A stretch of DNA of 64,000 nucleotides from NCBI RefSeq assembly GCF_001514235.1, contig NZ_KQ948926.1, forward strand, positions 158,355 through 222,354. Direction: 5' to 3'. Numbering within the stretch: the first letter of the stretch is position 1; the number at the start of each line of letters is the position of its first letter. Position numbers and translations under genes: made by a program. Under the pieces are notes generated by a model. That model had not been told where the DNA came from, did not search any database, and saw nothing but the letters and a program-made list of their open reading frames with translations. This document shows, in pieces, positions 43,458-57,645 of this stretch. The DNA comes from Streptomyces caeruleatus. GTDB lineage: Bacteria > Actinomycetota > Actinomycetes > Streptomycetales > Streptomycetaceae.

Positions 43458-44095
43458 TCCGCGTCCTGGTCGCCGAGGACCAGTCCGCCGTCCGCGCCGG
43501 GCTGGTCCTCATCCTGCGCAGCGCGCCCGACATCGAGGTGGTCGGCGAGGCGGCGGACGGCGAGCAGGCGGTGGCCATGGCCCGTGACCTGCGGCCCGAC
43601 CTGGTGCTGATGGACGTACAGATGCCACGCCTCGACGGGGTGTCGGCGACCCGGCAGGTGGTCGCCGAGCGACTGGCCGACGTGCTGGTGCTGACCACCT
43701 TCGACCTGGACGAGTACGTGTTCGGGGCGCTGCGCGCCGGGGCGTCCGGGTTCCTGCTCAAGAACACCGAGGCCAAGGACCTGCTGGCGGCCGTCCGCAC
43801 GGTGGCGCGCGGCGAGGGCCTGATCGCCCCGGCCGTCACCCGGCGGCTGATCGCCGAGTTCGCCGCGAAGCCGGTGCGGGAGCCCACGGCAGACCCGGCC
43901 GTGCTCGACGCCCTCACCCGGCGCGAGCGGGAGGTGCTGTCCTGCCTCGGCGAAGGGCTGTCCAACGCCGACATCGCGGCACGGCTGGATATGGCCGAGG
44001 CGACGGTGAAGACCCACGTCAGTCGTCTGCTGGGGAAGCTGGAGCTGCGCAGCCGGGTGCAAGCGGCCGTGCTGGCCCAGGAGTTGGGGATCTAG
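43454..44095 (+). CDS. chiR: Response regulator ChiR (NarL/LuxR type)
   Basis: Protein of 213 residues. The receiver has Asp54 (LVLMDVQMPRLDG) and VLTTFDLDEYVF. The C-terminal LuxR-type helix-turn-helix (about 148-210) contains LTRREREVLSCLGEGLSN and MAEATVKTHVSRLLGKL. Phosphorylated ChiR is expected to activate the chitinase promoter directly downstream. Translation is coupled to chiS through an ATGA overlap. Confidence 0.92.
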   Translation: MIRVLVAEDQSAVRAGLVLILRSAPDIEVVGEAADGEQAVAMARDLRPDLVLMDVQMPRLDGVSATRQVVAERLADVLVLTTFDLDEYVFGALRAGASGFLLKNTEAKDLLAAVRTVARGEGLIAPAVTRRLIAEFAAKPVREPTADPAVLDALTRREREVLSCLGEGLSNADIAARLDMAEATVKTHVSRLLGKLELRSRVQAAVLAQELGI

Positions 44096-44123
44096 GGGTT
44101 CGGAGCACGGCCGTGCACGAGAG

Positions 44124-44165
44124 TGGTCCAGACCTATTGACCTGTGGTCCAGACCTTTCTATTCT
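44124..44165 (+). promoter_or_regulatory. Chitinase promoter with 12-bp direct repeats
   Basis: TGGTCCAGACCT occurs twice, exactly, at 44124-44135 and 44145-44156 (21-bp offset, two helical turns). A -35-like TTGACC (44137-44142) lies between the copies, and TATTCT (44160-44165) follows at 17-bp spacing as the -10. Such repeats are known from Streptomyces chitinase promoters, where they mediate chitin induction and glucose repression. Confidence 0.9.
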
Positions 44166-44223
44166 CGCGGCACCGTGGGCGTGAAGGCTCAGTCACGCCC
44201 CCAATTCCCCGAGGAGGCGCAGC

Positions 44224-46050
<1,827 letters not shown>

Positions 46051-46062
46051 CAGCCAGAGGCA

Positions 46063-46509
46063 CTAAGCGACATTGACGCGCTGACCGGGCGGGGCTGCTT
46101 CCAGCCACGCGAGAAATCCGGTCAGCGCGTCTTCGCTCATGGCGAGTTCGAGGCGCGTGCCCCGGTGCAGGCAGGTGAGGATCACCGCGTCGGAGAGCAG
46201 CGCCAGTTCCTCCTCGCCGTCCGGTACGCGGCGGCCGGCCACCTCGATGGCGGAGCGCTCCAGGATGCGGCGCGGGCGGTAGGCGTAGGAGAAGACGCGG
46301 TACCACTCGATGCGGTCGCCGTTGTAGCGGGCGACGCCGTAGGACCAGCCCTTGCCGTTGGTGTCGGGTTTCTCCGGGACGTCCCAGCGCAGGGAACAGT
46401 CGAAGGTGCCGCCCGAGCGCTGGATGAGTCTGCGGCGCAGGCCGAAGACGAACAATCCCAGCACCACGAGGGCGACGACGATTCCGCACACAGTCAGAGC
46501 GAGGACCAT
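46063..46509 (-). CDS. DUF2550 family membrane protein
   Basis: Protein of 148 residues (150 from a GTG at 46515). One N-terminal membrane span (about 3-23) is followed by a cytoplasmic domain. That domain has FDCSLRWD, GWSYGVARYNGDRIEWYRVFSY and a C-terminal helix ending in FLAWLEAAP. Position immediately after the atp operon is conserved in Actinobacteria (DUF2550). AGGAGG with 9-bp spacing supports the ATG at 46509. It is separated from atpC by a strong hairpin, so it has its own promoter or low read-through. Confidence 0.87.
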   Translation of the reverse strand: MVLALTVCGIVVALVVLGLFVFGLRRRLIQRSGGTFDCSLRWDVPEKPDTNGKGWSYGVARYNGDRIEWYRVFSYAYRPRRILERSAIEVAGRRVPDGEEELALLSDAVILTCLHRGTRLELAMSEDALTGFLAWLEAAPPGQRVNVA

Positions 46510-46565
46510 CGGCACCGACCTCCTCGTCTCCTAGGTAACGGAACGGAAAAAACTTCCATATCTGC

Positions 46566-46613
46566 CTCAGCCGCGACCGGCACCGGATTGCTCCGGTCCC
46601 AGCCGCGGCTGAG
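46566..46613 (-). terminator. Terminator at the end of the atp operon
   Basis: Perfect 10-bp outer arms (46566-46575 and 46604-46613) and a 5-bp inner stem ACCGG/CCGGT form a strong hairpin about 60 bp past the atpC stop on the minus strand. Confidence 0.7.
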
Positions 46614-46671
46614 TGACGTCATCGCGTGCGCTCCCCCAGAGCCTAAAGGGCTCGGGAGGTGACCTGGGGGG

Positions 46672-47046
46672 TCAGCGCGCCGTCGCCGCCCGCAGGCGGA
46701 CCTCCGCGCGGCGCTCGGCGGACGCGTCGTCGTCCCCCTTCGCGCGCTCGAGTGCCCGCTCCGCGCGCTGGACATCGATCTCGTCCGACAGCTCGGCGAT
46801 CTCGGCCAGCAGCGACAGCTTGTCGTCCGCGAAGGAGATGAAACCGCCGTGCACCGCGGCGATGACGGTTCCACCTTCACTCGTACGGATGGTCACCGGG
46901 CCCGACTCCAGCACACCGAGCAGCGGCTGGTGACCGGGCATGACGCCGATGTCGCCGGACGTGGTGCGCGCGACGACCAGGGTGGCCTGGCCGGACCAGA
47001 CCTCACGGTCGGCGGCGACCAACGCGACGTGCAGCTCAGCAGCCAA
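46672..47046 (-). CDS. atpC: ATP synthase epsilon subunit
   Basis: Protein of 124 residues. The beta-barrel domain contains GDIGVMPGHQPLLGVLESG, and a short C-terminal helical hairpin has ALERAKGDDDAS. It is part of the central stalk of F1 and modulates ATP hydrolysis. The start is a TTG at 47046 with GAGGAG five bases upstream. The Met at 47148 would extend into the intergenic region. It is the last gene of the atp operon, 131 bp after atpD. Confidence 0.95.
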   Translation of the reverse strand: MAAELHVALVAADREVWSGQATLVVARTTSGDIGVMPGHQPLLGVLESGPVTIRTSEGGTVIAAVHGGFISFADDKLSLLAEIAELSDEIDVQRAERALERAKGDDDASAERRAEVRLRAATAR

Positions 47047-47177
47047 GGTGGCTCCTCGGGTCACCACCCGGCGGTTCTGCCGGGTGTTGGTTACAAGTCT
47101 AGTAGGCGTGAGTGAGGGGGCGGGACGAACCCCCGCCCCCTCCGTCAAGAGCTCAGTGGCTCAAGAGCACTGGTGCG

Positions 47178-49531
<2,354 letters not shown>

Positions 49532-49552
49532 GAGTCAGGTCCCTTCCTTACG

Positions 49553-51154
49553 TCACTTGGAGGCGCTGGTCGCCTTCGGACCGGCCTCTTCGCCGAGCAG
49601 CTTGCCGTCCGAGGTCTCGAACTGCTTCTTGAACTCGGCGATGGCGTCGGCCACGGCGGTCAGCGTGTCGTCCGACATCTTGCCGCCCTCCTTGATGGAG
49701 GTCATGAGGCCCTGCTCCTTGCGGTGCAGGTACTCCAGGAGCTCCTTCTCGAAGCGGCGGATGTCGGCGACCGGAACGTCGTCCATCTTGCCGGTGGTGG
49801 CACCCCAGACCGAGACGACCTGGTCCTCGGTGGCCATCGGCTCGTACTGAGCCTGCTTGAGCAGCTCGACCAGACGCGAACCACGCTCCAGCTGCGCCTT
49901 CGACGCGGCGTCCAGGTCGGAACCGAAGGCGGCGAACGCCTCCAGCTCGCGGTACTGGGCCAGGTCCAGACGGAGACGACCGGAGACCTGCTTCATCGCC
50001 TTGTGCTGCGCGGAACCACCGACTCGGGAGACGGAGATACCGACGTTCAGCGCGGGGCGCTGACCGGCGTTGAACAGGTCCGACTCCAGGAAGCACTGGC
50101 CGTCGGTGATGGAGATGACGTTGGTCGGGATGAACGCCGAGACGTCGTTGGCCTTGGTCTCGACGATCGGCAGACCCGTCATCGAGCCGGCGCCCATGTC
50201 GTCGGAGAGCTTCGCGCAGCGCTCCAGCAGACGGGAGTGCAGGTAGAAGACGTCACCCGGGTAGGCCTCACGGCCCGGCGGGCGGCGCAGCAGCAGGGAC
50301 ACGGCGCGGTAGGCGTCGGCCTGCTTCGAGAGGTCGTCGAAGATGATGAGGACGTGCTTGCCCTCGTACATCCACTGCTGGCCGATGGCCGAACCGGTGT
50401 ACGGCGCCAGGTACTTGAAGCCGGCCGGGTCGGACGCCGGGGCGGCGACGATGGTCGTGTACTCCAGCGCGCCGTTCTCCTCCAGCGCGCGGCGGACCGA
50501 CGCGATCGTCGAGCCCTTCTGGCCGATGGCGACGTAGATGCAGCGGACCTGCTTGTTCACGTCGCCCGAACGCCAGTTGTCGCGCTGGTTGATGATCGTG
50601 TCGACGGCCAGGGCGGTCTTGCCGGTCTGGCGGTCACCGATGATCAGCTGACGCTGGCCACGGCCGATCGGGGTCATCGCGTCGACGGCCTTGTAGCCGG
50701 TCTCCATCGGCTCGTGCACCGACTTACGGGCCATGACGCCCGGAGCCTGCAGCTCAAGGGCACGGCGGCCGGACGTCTCGATCTCGCCGAGGCCGTCGAT
50801 CGGGTTGCCGAGCGGGTCGACGACGCGGCCGAGGTAGCCCTCGCCGACGGCCACGGAGAGGACCTCACCGGTACGGGAGACCGGCTGCCCCTCCTCGATG
50901 CCGCTGAACTCACCGAGGATGACGGCGCCGATCTCGCGCTCTTCCAGGTTGAGCGCGAGGCCGAGGGTGCCGTCCTCGAACTTCAGCAGTTCGTTGGCCA
51001 TGGCCGAGGGCAGGCCCTCGACCTTCGCGATGCCGTCGCCGGCAAGGGTGACCGTACCGACCTCCTCGCGCGAGGCCGCGTCCGGCTTGTACGACTGGAC
51101 GAAGTTCTCCAGCGCGTCCCGGATCTCCTCCGGCCGGATCGTGAGCTCCGCCAT
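49553..51154 (-). CDS. atpA: ATP synthase alpha subunit
   Basis: Protein of 533 residues with Walker [13 protein letters not shown] and the conserved [21 protein letters not shown] region. It is a regulatory nucleotide-binding subunit of F1. The ATG at 51154 gives [18 protein letters not shown]; the upstream in-frame Met at 51232 lies in the intergenic region. The C-terminus has an Ala/Ser/Lys extension common in Streptomyces. Confidence 0.98.
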   Translation of the reverse strand: MAELTIRPEEIRDALENFVQSYKPDAASREEVGTVTLAGDGIAKVEGLPSAMANELLKFEDGTLGLALNLEEREIGAVILGEFSGIEEGQPVSRTGEVLSVAVGEGYLGRVVDPLGNPIDGLGEIETSGRRALELQAPGVMARKSVHEPMETGYKAVDAMTPIGRGQRQLIIGDRQTGKTALAVDTIINQRDNWRSGDVNKQVRCIYVAIGQKGSTIASVRRALEENGALEYTTIVAAPASDPAGFKYLAPYTGSAIGQQWMYEGKHVLIIFDDLSKQADAYRAVSLLLRRPPGREAYPGDVFYLHSRLLERCAKLSDDMGAGSMTGLPIVETKANDVSAFIPTNVISITDGQCFLESDLFNAGQRPALNVGISVSRVGGSAQHKAMKQVSGRLRLDLAQYRELEAFAAFGSDLDAASKAQLERGSRLVELLKQAQYEPMATEDQVVSVWGATTGKMDDVPVADIRRFEKELLEYLHRKEQGLMTSIKEGGKMSDDTLTAVADAIAEFKKQFETSDGKLLGEEAGPKATSASK

Positions 51155-51279
51155 CTGGGTTCCCTGCTCTCCTTGTTGGGCCCGAAGTTTCACTTTGGGG
51201 GTCTGGGGGCGACCCCCAGGATTCTTCTGCACGGCCCAACCAGGGCCGTCGTAAGTATTACTGCCTATTGAGTTGCTGT

Positions 51280-52095
51280 TCAGCTCGCCAGGCGGCGGCC
51301 GGCGTCCTCGATGCGGTCCGCGAGGGAGCCGTTGATGACCTCGTCACCGACCTGCACCCGCATTCCGCCGACGACCTCGGGGTCCACGTCGAGGTTGAGG
51401 TGCATCGGGCGGCCGTAGAGCTTCGCGAGGGCGGCGCCCAGGCGCTGCTTCTGCCGGTCGCTCAGCGGCACCGCCGAGGTGACCACGGCCACCATGCGGT
51501 CCCGGCGGTCGGCGGCGAGCTTGGACAGGGACTCAAGTCCCGACTCCAGGCTACGTCCACGCGGCGCGGTCACAAGACGCGTGACCAGACGCTCGGTGGT
51601 CGCCTTGGCCCGGCCGCCGAGCAGGCTGCGCAGCAGCTCGCCCTTGGCCGTCCCGGTGGCGGCGCGGTTGGTCAGCGCGGCCCTCAGCTCGGTGTTCGAG
51701 GAGACGATCCGGCCGAACCGGAACAGCTCGTCCTCGACCTCGTCGAGCGTGCCCGCCTTCTGCGCGGCAGTGAGGTCGGCGGTGTTCGCCAGCTCCTCCA
51801 GCGCGTCCACCAGGTCGCGGGACTGCGACCAGCGGGAGCGCACCATGCCGGCCAGCAGATCGACGGTCTCGCCGCCGACCTGACCGCCGAGCAGGCGCTG
51901 GGCCAGCTCGGCCTTGGCCTCGCCGGCCTGCGCCGGGTCGGTGAGGACCCGACGCAGCGACACCTCGCGGTCGAGCAGCGCGGTGACGGCGGCCAGCTCG
52001 TCGGCGAGCTTGGCCGCGTCGACGGACGTGGAGTCCGTCAGCGCGTCGAGACGCTCACGTGCGGCTGCCAGGGCCTCGCGGCTCGCTCCGTTCAT
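51280..52095 (-). CDS. atpH: ATP synthase delta subunit
   Basis: Protein of 271 residues, the long form usual in Streptomyces. A helical N-terminal bundle and the C-terminal [40 protein letters not shown] motif identify OSCP/delta. It links F1 to the peripheral stalk. Its start overlaps atpF by 4 bp (ATGA). Confidence 0.96.
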   Translation of the reverse strand: MNGASREALAAARERLDALTDSTSVDAAKLADELAAVTALLDREVSLRRVLTDPAQAGEAKAELAQRLLGGQVGGETVDLLAGMVRSRWSQSRDLVDALEELANTADLTAAQKAGTLDEVEDELFRFGRIVSSNTELRAALTNRAATGTAKGELLRSLLGGRAKATTERLVTRLVTAPRGRSLESGLESLSKLAADRRDRMVAVVTSAVPLSDRQKQRLGAALAKLYGRPMHLNLDVDPEVVGGMRVQVGDEVINGSLADRIEDAGRRLAS

Positions 52096-52634
52096 CGCGC
52101 GGCCTCGGCCTTCTCCTCAAGGTCCTCGAGGAAGCGGTCGATGACGCGGCTCTGCCGGGCGTGGTCCTCCAGGGACTCACCGACGAGCTTGCCGGCCAGG
52201 TCGGTGGCGAGCTTGCCGACGTCCTGGCGCAGCGCGGACGCGGCTGCCTTGCGGTCGGCCTCGATCTGTGCGTGACCGGCGGCGACGATCTCCTCGCGCT
52301 GCCGCTGGCCTTCCGCGCGCATCTCGGCGATGAGCGTGGCGCCCTGCTCCTGCGCCTCCTGGCGCAGACGCGCGGCCTCGTGCCGGGCCTCGGCGAGCTG
52401 AGCCTTGTACTGCTCGAGCACGCTCTGGGCCTCGGTCTGGGCGGCCTCGGCCTTCTCGATACCGCCCTCGATGGCCTCGCGGCGCTCTTCCAGAACCTTG
52501 TTGATGTTCGGGAGGAGCTTCTTGGCGAGGAAGCCGAAGACGATGACGAAGGCGAGCAGGCCGATGACAAGCTCAGGGATCGGCGGGATGAGGGGGTTCT
52601 CCCCCTCACTCGCCGCGATGAGCAGCTGGCTCAT
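52092..52634 (-). CDS. atpF: ATP synthase b subunit
   Basis: Protein of 180 residues. One N-terminal membrane span (about 20-40, ELVIGLLAFVIVFGFLAKK) is followed by a long amphipathic helix that forms the peripheral stalk. It is translationally coupled to atpH. Confidence 0.96.
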   Translation of the reverse strand: MSQLLIAASEGENPLIPPIPELVIGLLAFVIVFGFLAKKLLPNINKVLEERREAIEGGIEKAEAAQTEAQSVLEQYKAQLAEARHEAARLRQEAQEQGATLIAEMRAEGQRQREEIVAAGHAQIEADRKAAASALRQDVGKLATDLAGKLVGESLEDHARQSRVIDRFLEDLEEKAEAAR

Positions 52635-52675
52635 GTGAGTGCCTTTCGTCTAGTCGGCTGGACTGGATTCGCTGA

Positions 52676-52924
<249 letters not shown>

Positions 52925-52981
52925 TTACGGACCGGTGGGGGTTGGCCACCGGACGATCTGTGGAGGTGGGAGGGCGGTGGC

Positions 52982-53809
52982 TCAGTGGTGCTCGGCGAGA
53001 GCGCCCTGGATGTAGGTGCACGTCAGCAGGACGAACACGTACGCCTGCAGGGCCTGGATGAACAGCTCGAAGGCGGTCATCACGATGACCATCACGAACG
53101 AGACACCCGCGTAGGCGATGCCGAAGCCGTTCAGCATGTACCAGCTGGCGATCGTGAACAGCAGCAGCAGGGTGTGGCCCGCGAACATGTTCGCGAACAG
53201 TCGCACCGCGTGCGTGAACGGCCGGATCAGCAGGTTCGAGAAGAGCTCGATCAGCATGGCCAGCGGAAGCACCGCGCCGAGCGACTTGTCGTAGCCGGTG
53301 ACGTTCTTCCAGAAGCCGACGAAGCCGTGCCGCTTGAAGGTCAGGGACACCCACAGGATGTAGACGATCAGCGCCAGGACCAGCGGGTACGAGATGATCG
53401 AGGTGACCGGGAACTGGGCGATCGGAATGATCGACCACAGGTTCAGCATCCAGACGAAGAAGAACAGCGAGACGACGAGCGGTACGTACTTCTCGCCTTC
53501 CTTCTTGCCGATGGTCTCGTAGACGACACCGCGGCGGATGAAGTCGTAGCCGGCCTCGGCGACCATCTGGAGCTTGCCCGGCACGACCTGCGGCCTGCGG
53601 AAGGCGGCCCAGAAGAAGCCCACGATGATGATCGAGCCGAGCAGCGCCAGCAGCATCGTCTTGTTGAAGTACACGTTGCTGTCGCCGTCACCCCACAGGG
53701 GCTGGAACATGAACGAGTGCAGGCCCGGGGACACATCGGCGAAGCCACACCCGTCGAAGAGGTGGCAGTTGGTGTCGAAGGCGAGCACCTGCGTCGGGTC
53801 AGCACTCAC
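52982..53809 (-). CDS. atpB: ATP synthase a subunit
   Basis: Protein of 275 residues with five to six membrane spans. The conserved Arg of the proton channel lies in LIRPFTHAVRLFANMFAGHT. The start is a GTG at 53809 with AAGGAG upstream, preferred over an ATG at 53845. Confidence 0.96.
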   Translation of the reverse strand: MSADPTQVLAFDTNCHLFDGCGFADVSPGLHSFMFQPLWGDGDSNVYFNKTMLLALLGSIIIVGFFWAAFRRPQVVPGKLQMVAEAGYDFIRRGVVYETIGKKEGEKYVPLVVSLFFFVWMLNLWSIIPIAQFPVTSIISYPLVLALIVYILWVSLTFKRHGFVGFWKNVTGYDKSLGAVLPLAMLIELFSNLLIRPFTHAVRLFANMFAGHTLLLLFTIASWYMLNGFGIAYAGVSFVMVIVMTAFELFIQALQAYVFVLLTCTYIQGALAEHH

Positions 53810-54034
53810 CGCGGGCTCCTTCAGCGTGGCGCATAGGTACGGCAACCTCGTTGTGTCGGCGCGGCGCGCAGCCGCGGTTCGGCACGGGACTGGTGTTACG
53901 GATGTGGGGGCGGCTGGGGGGCATCTCGCCTCGCGATTGAGCAGGCGTCAGCTCAGATGCCCGCGCCCGCGATGCCGCAGTTGGCACCGGACGATAGCAG
54001 GACTTCTCGAGCGCCCTTATCCCGCCCCTACCTC

Positions 54035-54481
54035 TCACGACGAGTGCCCCGTCTTTTCGGGCTTGTCACCCTTCGAGGGAGTGCCCGAATCGGGTTCAAC
54101 GTAGAGGATCTTGGCCTTCATGTGGGCGCGCGTCTGCATGGCGATCCACACGAGTGTGCCGACGAGCAACGTGACCGCGAAGGCTCGCGGGTTGAACAGC
54201 GTCGTGTTCTTGAACGCGGCCATGAAGATGAACAGCAGCAGGATCTGCGCCGCGTACAACATCAGGCCCATCGCCTGGAACAGGTGCGGAAGCGATTTGG
54301 CAGTGCGCTGCAGAACGTAGAGGCCGATTCCCATGAAGAGGATCACGACCACCGTCGCGACGACAGCCCCGATCGCTCCCTTGCCACCGGCGACCACACC
54401 ACTGACGACGGCTGCGACAGCGCCGACGGCGGCTGTGGGCACAGCGGCCTGGAGCAGGATCCGGGCGTCATTGGACGGCAT
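54035..54481 (-). CDS. atpI: ATP synthase protein I
   Basis: Protein of 148 residues with four hydrophobic segments (about 10-30, 33-52, 68-90 and 98-115) and a charged C-terminal tail. It is the first gene of the atp operon and acts as an assembly factor or chaperone for the c-ring. The ATG at 54481 has GGAG eight bases upstream. The 226-bp gap to atpB contains no gene that I can see. Confidence 0.88.
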   Translation of the reverse strand: MPSNDARILLQAAVPTAAVGAVAAVVSGVVAGGKGAIGAVVATVVVILFMGIGLYVLQRTAKSLPHLFQAMGLMLYAAQILLLFIFMAAFKNTTLFNPRAFAVTLLVGTLVWIAMQTRAHMKAKILYVEPDSGTPSKGDKPEKTGHSS

Positions 54482-54807
54482 GGCGGCAACTCCGCTTTCA
54501 CGGTGGGGGCAGGGTGTCGTCATGGACGAGCGTAGTCCCGGGTTGAGAGAGAACCTCACGCCGGTGGACCGTCGCACTGCGGTCCTTCGGCTCTATCCGG
54601 GGGTTCTCGTGAACCGTATCACAAACTATTTGATGAGGTCTTTACCTGGGGCGTGTGCTCGGTGTCACACATGAGAGTGACTCTGCGCGTCTGTGCAGAA
54701 ACGGCGCCCACTTGTCTGGTATTGGGGCGCTTCGTTCCCCCATGGTTTGGCAATGCTCTAGTCAGATTCTTACCTTGACCGCGCTCTTACCCGGACCCCC
54801 TTGACCG
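54482..54807 (-). promoter_or_regulatory. Gene-free region upstream of the atp operon
   Basis: This stretch of 326 bp between atpI and wecA has no coding potential and is locally AT-richer (around 54600-54650 and 54750-54780). It is the likely site of the main atp promoter. The plus strand has GGTGTCACACATGAGAGTGACTC near 54660-54682, a weak TGTCAC/GTGAC dyad. No -35/-10 pair was assigned. Confidence 0.45.
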
Positions 54808-56163
54808 TCAGCGGGAGGTCCCGGCCTTCCGTCGGTCCAGGAAGCGCGAACGGGCGCCGATGGCGGTCGCGCCGTTGACCCCGGCCACACCCGCGGCGAC
54901 CGGAGTGCGCGGCTCGTCCTCGGCCAGGGGTTCGTCGGCCGGGGCCTCGGCGGCAGCGGTCTGCGGTGTGGCGGCCGCGGGCTCGGCGACCGCCCCGCGC
55001 CGGCGATAGCGCGGCGGTACGAACGCCTCCGCCCAGCGCGGGGCGCGCGGTGTGAAGCGCGGGAGCAGGAGCAGGGCCAGGCCGATGGCGCTGAGGAAGA
55101 CCACGCCGAGCACGATCCACATGGACGCCGAGTTCACGGAGTAGGCCAGGGCGCCGAAGGCGATCAGCGCGGACCAGAAGTACATGATCAGCACCGCGCG
55201 GCTGTGGGAGTGACCGATCTCCAGGAGGCGGTGGTGCAGGTGGCCCCGGTCGGCGGCGAACGGCGACTGGCCGCGCCAGGTGCGGCGGACGATCGCCAGC
55301 ACCAGGTCGGCGGCCGGGATCGCGATGATCGTCAGGGGGAGCAGGAGCGGGATGTAGACCGGGACCGTCTGGTGCACGGCCTCCTTCTCGGAGCCGGCGA
55401 ACAGCTTCAGCGCGTCCGGGTCGACCTGTCCCGTGATCGAGATCGCGCCCGCGGCCAGCACCAGGCCGATCAGCATCGAGCCGGAGTCGCCCATGAAGAT
55501 CCGCGCCGGGTGCATGTTGTGCGGCAGGAAGCCCAGGCACATGCCCATCAGGATCGCCGAGAAGAGCGTGGCGGGGGCGGCGGCCTCGATGCCGTACGAC
55601 ACCCAGACGCGGTAGGCGTAGAGGAAGAACGCGGCCGACGCGATGCACACCATGCCCGCCGCGAGGCCGTCCAGGCCGTCGACGAAGTTGACCGCGTTGA
55701 TGGTGATGACGACCAGGGCGACCGTGAGCAGGGTGCCCTGCCACTGGGTCAGGGCGACCGAGCCGAAGCCGGGGATGGGCAGCCACAGGATCGTCAGACC
55801 CTGCATGACCATGACGCCGGCGGCGATCATCTGGCCGCCCAGCTTGATCAGGGCGTCGATCTCGAACTTGTCGTCCAGGACGCCGATCAGCCAGATGAGC
55901 GCCGCTCCGGAGAGCAGGGCGCGCGGTTCGTTGGACTTCTCGAAGACCGCGCTGAGGTTCGTGAGGTGGTCGGCGACCAGCAGGCCCGCGCACAGGCCGA
56001 AGAACATCGCGATCCCGCCGAGCCGCGGAGTGGGTTCCCGGTGCACGTCACGTGCCCGGATCTCCGGCATCGCTCCGGCCACGATCGCGAACTTACGTAC
56101 CGGCCCTGTCAGCAGATACGTCACCGCGGCCGTGATGCAGAGCGTCAGCAGGTATTCACGCAC
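54808..56163 (-). CDS. wecA: Polyprenyl-phosphate GlcNAc-1-phosphate transferase (WecA/MraY family)
   Basis: Protein of 451 residues with about eleven membrane spans. Catalytic motifs are LDDKFEID, NFVDGLDGLAAG, IFMGDSGSMLIG and the HxH loop DRGHLHHRLLEIGHS. It transfers a sugar phosphate to undecaprenyl/decaprenyl phosphate to start cell-wall glycopolymer synthesis. An Ala/Pro/Glu-rich cytoplasmic tail of about 80 residues follows. The GTG at 56163 has GGGGAA upstream and gives MREYLLTLCIT. The position just before the atp operon is the same as wecA (Rv1302) in mycobacteria. Confidence 0.92.
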   Translation of the reverse strand: MREYLLTLCITAAVTYLLTGPVRKFAIVAGAMPEIRARDVHREPTPRLGGIAMFFGLCAGLLVADHLTNLSAVFEKSNEPRALLSGAALIWLIGVLDDKFEIDALIKLGGQMIAAGVMVMQGLTILWLPIPGFGSVALTQWQGTLLTVALVVITINAVNFVDGLDGLAAGMVCIASAAFFLYAYRVWVSYGIEAAAPATLFSAILMGMCLGFLPHNMHPARIFMGDSGSMLIGLVLAAGAISITGQVDPDALKLFAGSEKEAVHQTVPVYIPLLLPLTIIAIPAADLVLAIVRRTWRGQSPFAADRGHLHHRLLEIGHSHSRAVLIMYFWSALIAFGALAYSVNSASMWIVLGVVFLSAIGLALLLLPRFTPRAPRWAEAFVPPRYRRRGAVAEPAAATPQTAAAEAPADEPLAEDEPRTPVAAGVAGVNGATAIGARSRFLDRRKAGTSR

Positions 56164-56303
56164 GGGCTTCCCCACAGGTCTCGCTGGCCATCTCAGCCCC
56201 ACACCCTAGCGACGTACTCATGGGCGACGCATATGTGTAGGGACTTCCGGGTAGCGACGATGGTTGCACGTGTGGCTGTGCACGCAGGTGCGTCTACCCC
56301 CGC

Positions 56304-57542
56304 TCAGCCGGGATACGGCGGAAATCTACCGGTCAGCTCCCGCACTTCTTCACGTGCCTTCAGGCTCTCGGTCTCCCCGCGCAGCACACCCGCCAGCAGC
56401 GCCGCGAGCCACGCCATCTCCTCCTCCCCCATGCCCTGGGTGGTCACGGCCGCCGTGCCGAGGCGCAGGCCGCGGGCGTCGCCGTGCGGCAGCGCGCAGC
56501 AGTCCAGCACGATGCCGGCGGCGGCGAGCCGGCCGCGGGCGTCACGGCCGTCGACGCCGAGGGGTGCCGGGTCGGCGGTGATGAGGTGGGTGTCGGTGCC
56601 GCCCGTGGTGACGACGAGCCCCTCCGCGGCCAGCCCCGCCGCCAGCGTCCGCGCGTTGGCGACCACCTGATGGGCGTACACGGCGAAGGCCGGGGTTGCC
56701 GCCTCGCCGAACGCGACGGCCTTGGCGGCGATGGTGTGCATCTGCGCGCCGCCCTGGGTGAACGGGAAGACGGCCCGGTCGATCCGCTCGGCGAGGTCCG
56801 CGCCGCACAGGATCATCCCGCCGCGCGGTCCGCGCAGCACCTTGTGCGTGGTGGCGCACACGGCATCGGCGTACGGCACCGGACTCGGCGCCGCTCCCCC
56901 GGCGACCAGCCCCATCGGGTGGGCGGCGTCGGCGATGAGATACGCGCCCACCTCGTCGGCGACGTCACGGAAGAAGGCGTAGTCGATGTGGCGCGGGTAG
57001 GCGATGGACCCGCACACGATCGCCTTGGGCCGGTGGGTGCGGGCGAGCGTGCGCACCTGGTCGTAGTCGATGAGCCCGGTCTCGGCGTCCACGCCGTATC
57101 CGACGAAGTCGAACCAGCGCCCGGAGAAGTTGGCCGGCGACCCGTGCGTGAGGTGTCCGCCGTACGGCAGCCCGAGGGCGAGGACGGTGTCGCCGGGGCG
57201 CAGCAGGGCGGCGTACGCGGCGAGGACGGCCGACGAGCCGGAGTGCGACTGCACATTGGCGTGCTCGGCCCCGAACAGCGCCTTCGCCCGCTCCACGGCG
57301 AGCCGCTCGGCGACGTCGACCATCTCGCAACCGCCGTGGTACCGGGCGCCCGGATACCCCTCCGCGTACTTGTTGGCCAGCGGCGACCCGAGCGCCGCCA
57401 GTACGGCCGGCGAGGTGAAGTTCTCGGCCGCGACGAGCTGAAGCGTCGTCGACTGCCGATCGAGCTCCCCGAGCAGGATGTCGGCGAGCTGAGGGTCCTG
57501 ACGGCGCAGGACATCGGCCTCGAGGGTATGGGTGACCGACAT
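56304..57542 (-). CDS. glyA: Serine hydroxymethyltransferase
   Basis: Protein of 412 residues. The PLP-binding Lys234 lies in TTHKVLRGPRGG. Substrate and cofactor motifs are NFTSPAVL, NKYAEGYPGARYHGG and SGSSAVLAAY. It interconverts serine and glycine, making methylene-tetrahydrofolate. The PLP-Asp region reads DAAHPMGLVA where classical enzymes have DMAHIAGLVA, so it may be a divergent paralogue. The ATG at 57542 is used. It lies between the phosphatase-like gene (103-bp gap) and wecA. Confidence 0.93.
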   Translation of the reverse strand: MSVTHTLEADVLRRQDPQLADILLGELDRQSTTLQLVAAENFTSPAVLAALGSPLANKYAEGYPGARYHGGCEMVDVAERLAVERAKALFGAEHANVQSHSGSSAVLAAYAALLRPGDTVLALGLPYGGHLTHGSPANFSGRWFDFVGYGVDAETGLIDYDQVRTLARTHRPKAIVCGSIAYPRHIDYAFFRDVADEVGAYLIADAAHPMGLVAGGAAPSPVPYADAVCATTHKVLRGPRGGMILCGADLAERIDRAVFPFTQGGAQMHTIAAKAVAFGEAATPAFAVYAHQVVANARTLAAGLAAEGLVVTTGGTDTHLITADPAPLGVDGRDARGRLAAAGIVLDCCALPHGDARGLRLGTAAVTTQGMGEEEMAWLAALLAGVLRGETESLKAREEVRELTGRFPPYPG

Positions 57543-57645
57543 GGTGGGCTCCGGGCGTGCGTCGACGGTGACGTACGTCCAATGTAGGCCGGGGACGTCA
57601 GGGCCGCCCGGCGTTGTCACGCCTTCGCCGGCACCCGCGCCCGCG

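Noticed and set aside
57543..57645. Possible glycine riboswitch upstream of glyA
   Set aside because: Only 103 bp are available, and I see neither the paired aptamer architecture nor a terminator stem.
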